Source: Diphasiastrum complanatum (Eukaryota > Streptophyta > Lycopodiopsida > Lycopodiales > Lycopodiaceae). Taken from it: a stretch of 64,000 nucleotides of DNA. The translations under genes and the position numbers were made by a program. This document shows, piece after piece, positions 59,680 to 64,000 of this stretch (the first letter of the stretch is position 1; each line of letters begins with the position of its first letter). Location: NCBI GenBank assembly GCA_029204225.1, contig CM055097.1:58580651-58644650 (forward strand), in the 5' to 3' direction. Under the pieces are notes generated by a model. It saw only the letters and a program-made list of their open reading frames with translations. It made no database searches and was not told the DNA's origin.

Positions 59680-60640
59680 CCTATGCCATGTATTAATGAT
59701 CTGTTGAATGTTTTTCATGGTGCGATTATATTTAACAAGAATGATTTAAAGACTAGTTACCATCAAGTGAGAGTTCATGAAGAAGATGCACATCAAACTG
59801 CCTTCAAAACTCATTTTGGCCACTGAATCTGTAGTGATGCCCTTTGGATTGACTAATGCCCCAGCTCATGATGTTAATGAACGATGTGCTCAAACTACTT
59901 ATGGGCAAATTTGTAGTTAATTTTGTTGATGACATACTTGCTTACAGTTATGGTGATGCTTTGCATGTAGCTCAAGTTAGAAATATTTTGTCAATTTTGA
60001 GGGATAACACTTTGTTCGCTAACAATAAAAAATAGAAATTGTTTCAAAAAGAGATAGGATGTTTGGGTTTTATACTGTTAGTCGAAGGTGTTAAACTGGA
60101 TTCGATGAAAGTTGTTGTTCTTCTTGCTTGGCCTGTACCTACAAACTTGACAACATTAAGAGGCTTTTTTGGATTGGCTATGTTCTATCATAAAGGTGTG
60201 AAAGGCTATTCACATGTTGTTGCACTATTGACTAATACACTACAAAAGAATAATTGGAGAGAATGAACAGATGGTCAGCAACAAATTTTTGACGCACTGG
60301 ATCAAGCGATAGCTTACTTTGTCACTTTGAAAATTGTTGTCAAAAACTATTTGTCCTAGAAACACATGCAAGTGATATCACCATTGGGGCAATTCTAATG
60401 CAAGAGGGTAGGCCAGTGGCCTTTGAGAGCAAGATGCTAAACCCTACTTAGAAAAATTATTCGACTCATGAAAAGGAGTTGTATACCATAATCCAGGCGT
60501 CTAAAGCATAGGGGAATTATTTATATGGTGCAAAGTTTTATGTATACACCGACCATGAAAGTCTTTCTACAATCGGTGAAACCTAAGAGGGTGGCAAACA
60601 AGGTGGGGTGAGTTGAAGCAGGAATTTCACATGGATGGTA
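59680..60640 (+). pseudogene. gypsy reverse transcriptase / RNase H, right half of a split relic
   Basis: Continues the frame left at 56212: PCINDLLNVFHGAIIFNKND, LKTSYHQVRVHEEDAHQTAF, a shifted MPFGLTNAP region, FVVNFVDDILAYS (FVDD active site), FQKEIGCLGFIL, PVPTNLTTLRGFFGLAMFYH and KGYSHVVALLTNTLQKNNW, then degraded RNase H (QQQIFDALDQAIAY). Many stops and shifts. Integrase was not found. Confidence 0.8.
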
Positions 60641-62451
60641 ATGCTTTATCTCAAATATTGTATCAAATGTCTAATTGTTGAGAGTAGACAGACTCAATAG
60701 GAGGATCCTCATTGTAATGAAATTGTGAGGGAGCTAGGACAACCAACTTAGCTTTTGCCTTAATTCACTTGCACAACCAAACCAACCATCAAAATACGAA
60801 AGCCAACATGCCAATAACACTAGCTTCATGGGGTGACATAGACATTCAATGCAAGCTTAGTAAAGACTCAACTTGGCACCATGTCAACTTGAGCTCTTGA
60901 GCTAGCCTTGAACAATCCAAGCAAGCTAACCAACACAACCAACATATCATGTGTCATTTCATTATCAATATTTCTTCTGGATTGATTTGAACCATAGTCC
61001 AAATCGATTGGGAATCTGCTCTTCTGAAAAAGATTCCTCGTGCTCTGTAAATCGCTTAGGTGCCAAGTTATGAACATGTCCATAAAATCCTGTCAAAGAC
61101 AAACAAGAGCATCAGACTATTATATGATGGCCATTCCCTAGGAAATATATGATTAAAAGGTGACAATATACCTCCTTGCAACTCTATAGAGACCTCTGGT
61201 CTACTGAGTTCCCTTCTTGATGAGCTCTCAAAATTGTAAACAAGAAGCTTCAAAATAAAGGATGCCACAGGGGACATACAAGAACCTACTAAAGGGTCAC
61301 AAGTCCAATTTATTGGGTGTGAGCCTGATCCAATGATAAGAAGGTCAAAATTGGCCTGAGATGTAATCCGTATGCTTTTAGGGGTTCAATTGTATTTAGA
61401 AAGGAATCGAATGGGATATATAAGACCCTACTAGATGGTCACATGTCCAATTTATTGGCTGGGAGCATGACTTAAATGACAAAACGGTTAAAACTGGGTT
61501 AGATGTAATTCATATGCTTGAGTATTCAATCATATTTAGACAGGACTCAAATGTCGATACAACATAAGAGGGTTATGAATGCAATTAGTGTTTGTAACTG
61601 TTCCCCAGTCCACCTCATAATTTAAAGTGACTTACTGTTAGGAGGCAAAAAGTAAGAAAACGTAAAAAAAGTTGCCATCATTAATTGGATCATTTATTGC
61701 AGGATGTGCAACTTTAAAACTAGTGAAAGAGAAACATAAGCTTCTGTGGAGCTAACGTTTTAAGAGTTTTTCCGGAATGTGGCCAATTCTAAGGGTTATT
61801 CCGGAGCCTGGCCAATTAATGAAAGTCTGACTGTTTGGCCTCTATCACTAAGAACACATCTGAACAAGAACCAGAGAACTTCTCGAGCAAGAGTTAGATG
61901 ACCCTTGTGAAGTTATTTTAATTAAAGTGAAATGAAGCACTTACTAGAAGAAATAATTTTCTTGAAAACCTTTGACATGACACTTCCATTTCTGGATTGC
62001 ATTGAAAGCCAGTTCCTTGCTAGTAACATGCAAAGAACTTTTGGAACAAAAAGCTCAATCTTGTAGTTTGCAGTATAAAGAGCATGAGCTTTGAAAGAAA
62101 AGGTGTCTCACGACTTTCCATCTCCTAGAATTTCAAGTTGAAGTCATTCAAAGAGATGATTTTTGTAAATGCTTGGTACTTCTTACCAACTAGACTCAAC
62201 AATATTTGACAAGTCTATAATTAATTTTTTAAGCTTGTAATGTGGAAGTGAAGTTTTTTAAGGGCAACAATCACGTTCTAGCAAGTAGAAGCTCCTTGTA
62301 ACATGTTCCTTGAACATTCAAACTTCTCTAGATTATAAAATGTAGAAGATAGTTTTTGTTACTCACATATGAACCCACACTTGAAATAATTCCACATTTC
62401 TTCTTCTGATAGACATACAGAAACTAAGAATATTTTTCTTTTTCCTCAGCT
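60641..62451. other. no recognised gene; tandem duplication inside
   Basis: Probably upstream intron or intergenic DNA of the exon at 62452. No clear exon was identified. A 142-bp tandem duplication lies at 61271-61555. Confidence 0.35.
61271..61555. repeat. diverged 142-bp tandem duplication
   Basis: Copy 1 from GGGACATACAAGAACCTACT, copy 2 (61413) from GGGATATATAAGACCCTACT. Both contain GTCCAATTTATTGG, TGATGTAAT-like and CAAT(T/C)(G/A)TATTTAGA words. About three quarters identical. Confidence 0.75.
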
Positions 62452-62805
62452 TATATTATTTATAAAACGGGCAACAAGACCAAAGAAAAAGAATATGAGA
62501 AGGGACACTTAATTTTTGGTGCAAAGAGAAACAAGTTTCACCATGACAATAAGAAACAGGCACAAAGTACGGAAGATGGACCAGAAACAGCTTCAATGCT
62601 TCCTCCTTTTTCCATTAGAGTGGACAACGATGGGGGCAAAAAGCAGATGCAGATCCCTGTGGATGAGCAGCACAAGCTTTTCCAATGGATTCTGGAAGAG
62701 AAGAGAAAGGTCAAGCCTGTGAGTGAGAGTGACAAGGCTCGGATTGATGAAGAGAAGGCTCTTTTGAAGCATTTTATAAGAACAAAACATATACCACCAC
62801 TTTAG
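62452..62805 (+). CDS. terminal exon of an unnamed, conserved-looking plant gene
   Basis: A strong acceptor TTCTTTTTCCTCAG at 62438-62451 precedes an open frame that ends with TAG at 62805, about 117 codons. It begins YIIYKTGNKTKEKEYEKGHL, has a basic FGAKRNKFHHDNKKQ segment, then LPPFSIRVDNDGGKKQMQIP, VDEQHKLFQWILEEKRKVKP and IDEEKALLKHFIRTKHIPPL at the C-terminus. The composition (Lys/Glu-rich, predicted helical) and absence of stops in AT-rich DNA indicate a real protein. I have a weak memory of similar plant C-termini but cannot name the family. Upstream exons were not found in the window; an inserted repeat may have separated them. Confidence 0.6.
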   Translation, partial: YIIYKTGNKTKEKEYEKGHLIFGAKRNKFHHDNKKQAQSTEDGPETASMLPPFSIRVDNDGGKKQMQIPVDEQHKLFQWILEEKRKVKPVSESDKARIDEEKALLKHFIRTKHIPPL

Positions 62806-63224
62806 CTAGAACATAATGACATGATTCATGTGAAGTTTCTTATTAGAAAGCTGATTATGAAAGATGTTGCACTATAAAGGGCTTATGTTCTAACTTCTGT
62901 CCTTTAGCAACTGTAGAACCTTCAATGTTTGAGGTGATTATTTACATGGTAGCAGAATGATATTGTTCAGGTTGGTAGAATTTATTGCTTCTGAAGAGTA
63001 TTTAATGTGTACTCTTAGGCATTGGCACCAGATATAGTCTGTGTATAAAGTTAGCACAAACATTGTGTATATTTGTAGTGCAAGCATAATGGATATTCGT
63101 TTCCTTTCTTTTCTTAAATTACTTTCTGCTATGTTGGTGCGTTCTTTAGTGAATTTCCATATGAAGATAAAGTCTTGGGAGCAAGGCTTTACTGGCATAA
63201 AATCCTAGGGGAGAAATTCTCTAG

Positions 63225-63226
<2 letters not shown>
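62806..63226. other. probable 3' UTR and downstream sequence
   Basis: Follows the stop at 62805; no second reading frame of interest. Ends at the AG microsatellite. Confidence 0.35.

Positions 63227-63278
<52 letters not shown>
63227..63278. repeat. (AG)26 microsatellite
   Basis: 52 bp of perfect AG repeat after CTAGCC. The Arg-Glu frame through it is an artefact. Confidence 0.97.
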
Positions 63279-63280
<2 letters not shown>

Positions 63281-63578
63281 TGTTGCAGCTATGCTCCCTA
63301 TATGCTATGGGGCTCTGGTGCAATCTCCTGCCAATGCCATCTCTTCTGGTGCATGATCTCACATGTACTGCACTTCAATCATCAGTGTCTTTGCTTTGGC
63401 AGCCCTTGGACTGAAGTCGCCCTTGGACTTTTAGCGTGACTTCAGTTGTACCCTTGTTCCATGACTTATGCCTTTTGCTGACCTGTCCATCTAGCTGTAA
63501 TTTTGTGGTGAACTGTCTCAGCATGTTTTTGTGGCATTGTAGAATGTCGGTGTGAAAAAGGTTAACCTGGTCGTGCTC

Positions 63579-63911
63579 CTAATTGAAATCAAGGATTTTC
63601 TTAAGAAATGTAGGGAGCCTCGTTAACTTCGTTGGGGCTTGCTGGTCAATCACATCAAGGGACTTTGGAGATGGCAAAAGTATTTTGGCAGAAAGAAAAT
63701 ATAGTGAATTAAAACACTTCAAATATCTATAACAAAGCAAGAATACAAGATGGAAGATAGAAAACATCAAAATGATTTGCCATCTCGCTTTTAAGGCCTT
63801 GATGTCAAGGGCTGGTAATACACGAGGTCTATTAAAAGCTCGGAAGATAAATGGGGACTGTTCATCTTCTGACCCGTGGTTAACCAAAGAAGACACAACA
63901 ACGGAGCACAT
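63579..63911 (-). other. unassigned minus-strand reading frame, possibly an exon
   Basis: An open frame of 110 codons starts at 63911 (MCSVVVSSLVNHGSEDEQSP, then FIFRAFNRPRVLPALDIKAL). The first third looks protein-like. The rest turns into a hydrophobic, intron-like translation, and a GTGTATT donor-like site follows FNRPR. The frame stays open upstream for a few codons to an AG at about 63943. I considered a patatin-like lipase exon because of the PF-IFR pattern, but the match is too short to claim. Confidence 0.25.
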
Positions 63912-64000
63912 TTTCCTAATTTTCCATGTAAAGGGTGGCTAACACCAATGCGAGAAGCACTGCCTGATCCAGCTCTGTTACTTCAGGTACTGCTCAACCA

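Noticed and set aside
63579-63911. Patatin-like phospholipase exon
   Set aside because: Only a short PF-IFR pattern is suggestive; no catalytic GxSxG or Asp-Gly motif is in the window, so no function is claimed.

Overview
The window is nuclear DNA of a vascular land plant with a large, transposon-rich genome. Evidence for this: a spliced gene with GT-AG introns, Ty1/copia and Ty3/gypsy (chromovirus) retroelements with plant-type primer-binding sites, very long CT microsatellites, and almost no compact coding sequence. The species cannot be named from the sequence; a very long first intron would suit a gymnosperm, fern or other large-genome plant, but that is inference. No bacterial operon, CRISPR array, rRNA or tRNA gene was seen.

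One host gene can be reconstructed completely. It is a four-exon gene on the + strand (19202-26947) for the RNA polymerase common subunit RPB8 (NRPB8), 147 residues, with a 6.7-kb first intron packed with repeats. A second host gene is represented by a likely terminal exon at 62452-62805 (conserved-looking, family not named). Several unassigned reading frames (27.7-28.8 kb minus, 31.77-32.36 kb plus, 41.7-42.4 kb minus, 47.4-47.9 kb minus) resemble decayed or lineage-specific genes.

Layout. 1-2.6 kb: a minus-strand LTR element without recognisable coding domains. 2.6-6.4 kb: copia gag relic, then an inverted pair of ~360-bp arms around a tRNA-Asp-type primer-binding site and a gag-like relic. 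8.7-16.9 kb: a plus-strand copia element split by a minus-strand copia element, which itself holds a 1.1-kb insert of LTR fragment plus a rearranged reverse-transcriptase/GAG-pre-integrase chimera. 18.7-26.9 kb: RPB8. 29.7-31.75 kb: copia RT/RNase H and LTR. 32.4-40.5 kb: two related chromovirus copies with three LTRs. 43.8-45.8 kb: minus-strand copia gag, a 252-bp CT tract, primer-binding site and LTR. 48.5-49.9 kb: a direct segmental duplication. 52.8-60.6 kb: two gypsy relics, the second interrupted by a copia element with an apparent 5-bp target duplication.

Almost every retroelement is disabled by stops, frameshifts, internal deletions or changed catalytic residues, so the region reads as an old nest of insertions around one housekeeping gene. 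I found no convincing new multi-gene system. The most unusual items are the palindromic GC-rich modules in RPB8 intron 1, a Glu-to-Lys change at the catalytic integrase position shared by both chromovirus copies, the copia chimera, and the unassigned reading frames.
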